Assembly (NCBI GenBank): GCA_023653245.1
Contig: JAMNXK010000128.1
Span: forward strand, 1-6,425
DNA: 6,425 nucleotides
Direction: 5' to 3'
From: Tagaea sp.
Lineage (GTDB): Bacteria; Pseudomonadota; Alphaproteobacteria; CACIAM-22H2
Positions 6,034 to 6,425 of the stretch are shown in pieces. The stretch's first letter is position 1. Every line of letters starts with the position of its first letter. Made by a program: the position numbers and the translations under genes. Below the pieces are notes generated by a model, which was not told the origin of the DNA, made no database searches, and saw only the letters and a list, made by a program, of their open reading frames with translations.

Positions 6034-6042
6034 CCAGGCACC

Positions 6043-6425
6043 ATGACGACCTATGACGGATTTGCGGCGTCCCGCGCGGGCGAGACCGTTCCGCCCGACA
6101 GGATCGCCGCCCTCGACCGGCTCGAGCGCTTCGCCCGGCTGATGGACACGGCCGTGCGCATTCCCGGCACGGGGATCAGGCTCGGTCTCGATTCCGTCAT
6201 CGGCCTGGTGCCCGGCATCGGCGATGCGATCACGGCCGCCTTCGCGACCTGGATCGTGGCCGAGGCCGCCAGGCTGGGCGTGCCGAAGCGCAAACTCGCG
6301 CGCATGATGGCCAATGTGCTGATCGACGCGGGCGTGGGCGCCATACCCATCGCCGGCGATCTGTTCGACGTGGCCTTCCGCGCCAATTCGCGGAACTTCG
6401 AAATCCTCCGCGAACATCTGCGCAA
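6043..6425 (+). CDS. DUF4112 domain protein (partial, runs off the right end)
   Basis: The frame is open from ATG 6043 to the window edge, giving 127 complete codons without a stop. Residues 24-126 match the DUF4112 family as I know it: a start like LDRLERFARLMDTAVRIPGTG (two adjoining parts), then LGLDSVIGLVPGIGD (47-61), a hydrophobic helix at 62-73, AEAARLGVPKRKLARM (73-88), and a second hydrophobic stretch ending DAGVGAIPIAGD (95-106), followed by LFDVAFRANSRN (107-118). The function is unknown; the two Gly/Pro-rich hydrophobic segments suggest membrane association. The family domain looks nearly complete here, so the missing part is probably short. It is divergent from the TerC-family gene across 108 bp. 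No good Shine-Dalgarno precedes the ATG; AGG at 6036-6038 is the best, and is too close. Confidence 0.85.
   Translation, partial: MTTYDGFAASRAGETVPPDRIAALDRLERFARLMDTAVRIPGTGIRLGLDSVIGLVPGIGDAITAAFATWIVAEAARLGVPKRKLARMMANVLIDAGVGAIPIAGDLFDVAFRANSRNFEILREHLR

Noticed and set aside
5935..6417. Extension of the TerC-family frame upstream on the minus strand across the DUF4112 gene.
   Set aside because: TerC homology starts with MFEDLSIYF at 5934, and the opposite strand at 6043-6425 encodes a recognisable DUF4112 protein, so the extension is a shadow.
1..6425. Searches by eye for CRISPR repeats, tRNA or rRNA genes, insertion-sequence ends, transposase or phage genes, and toxin-antitoxin pairs.
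   Set aside because: No spaced direct repeats, cloverleaf arrangement, terminal repeats with target duplications, or such protein families were seen; coding is uniform in composition from end to end.

Overview
The window is GC-rich, densely coded bacterial DNA with strong G/C preference at third codon positions. Its gene content is a Tat-exported TRAP binding protein with separate small and large TRAP permeases, an HlyD-type adaptor, a TerC/YjbE-type membrane protein and a DUF4112 protein. Together with the composition, this suits a free-living alphaproteobacterium, perhaps of the Rhodospirillales type. That placement is inferred from style and gene families, not from a marker gene.

Layout from left to right: (1) positions 1-33 are the last codons of an upstream gene, followed after one base by an HlyD/DevB-like periplasmic adaptor (35-1066), probably the last gene of an exporter operon. 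(2) A 158-bp spacer (1067-1224) holds two inverted repeats and separates that operon from the next. (3) The central unit is a four-gene, same-strand cluster: TRAP solute-binding protein (1225-2349), TRAP small permease (2435-3016), TRAP large permease (3045-4490) and a 2-keto-4-pentenoate hydratase/FAH-fold enzyme (4493-5287). A very stable stem-loop lies between the binding protein and the permeases. (4) A convergent TerC-family gene (5934 down to 5284) overlaps the hydratase stop codon by 4 bp. (5) After a 108-bp divergent spacer, a DUF4112 gene (6043 onward) runs off the right end.

The central unit reads as an uptake-plus-catabolism operon. The Tat-exported binding protein captures a carboxylated solute in the periplasm, the QM permease imports it with an ion gradient, and the cytoplasmic hydratase acts on the solute or on something derived from it. 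The binding protein is of the TakP/FcbT1 type (2-oxo acid and haloaromatic acid transporters), and hydratases of this fold act on 2-hydroxy-2,4-dienoates from aromatic meta-cleavage. The most economical guess is therefore an aromatic-derived or 2-oxo acid; the substrate itself cannot be read from the sequence. The rest of the window is conventional. I saw no mobile element, CRISPR array, tRNA or rRNA, and no clear sign of a wholly new system. The most useful second-look items are the transporter-hydratase coupling, the intergenic stem-loop after the binding-protein gene, the structured convergent junction and the duplicated motif in the DUF4112 protein.
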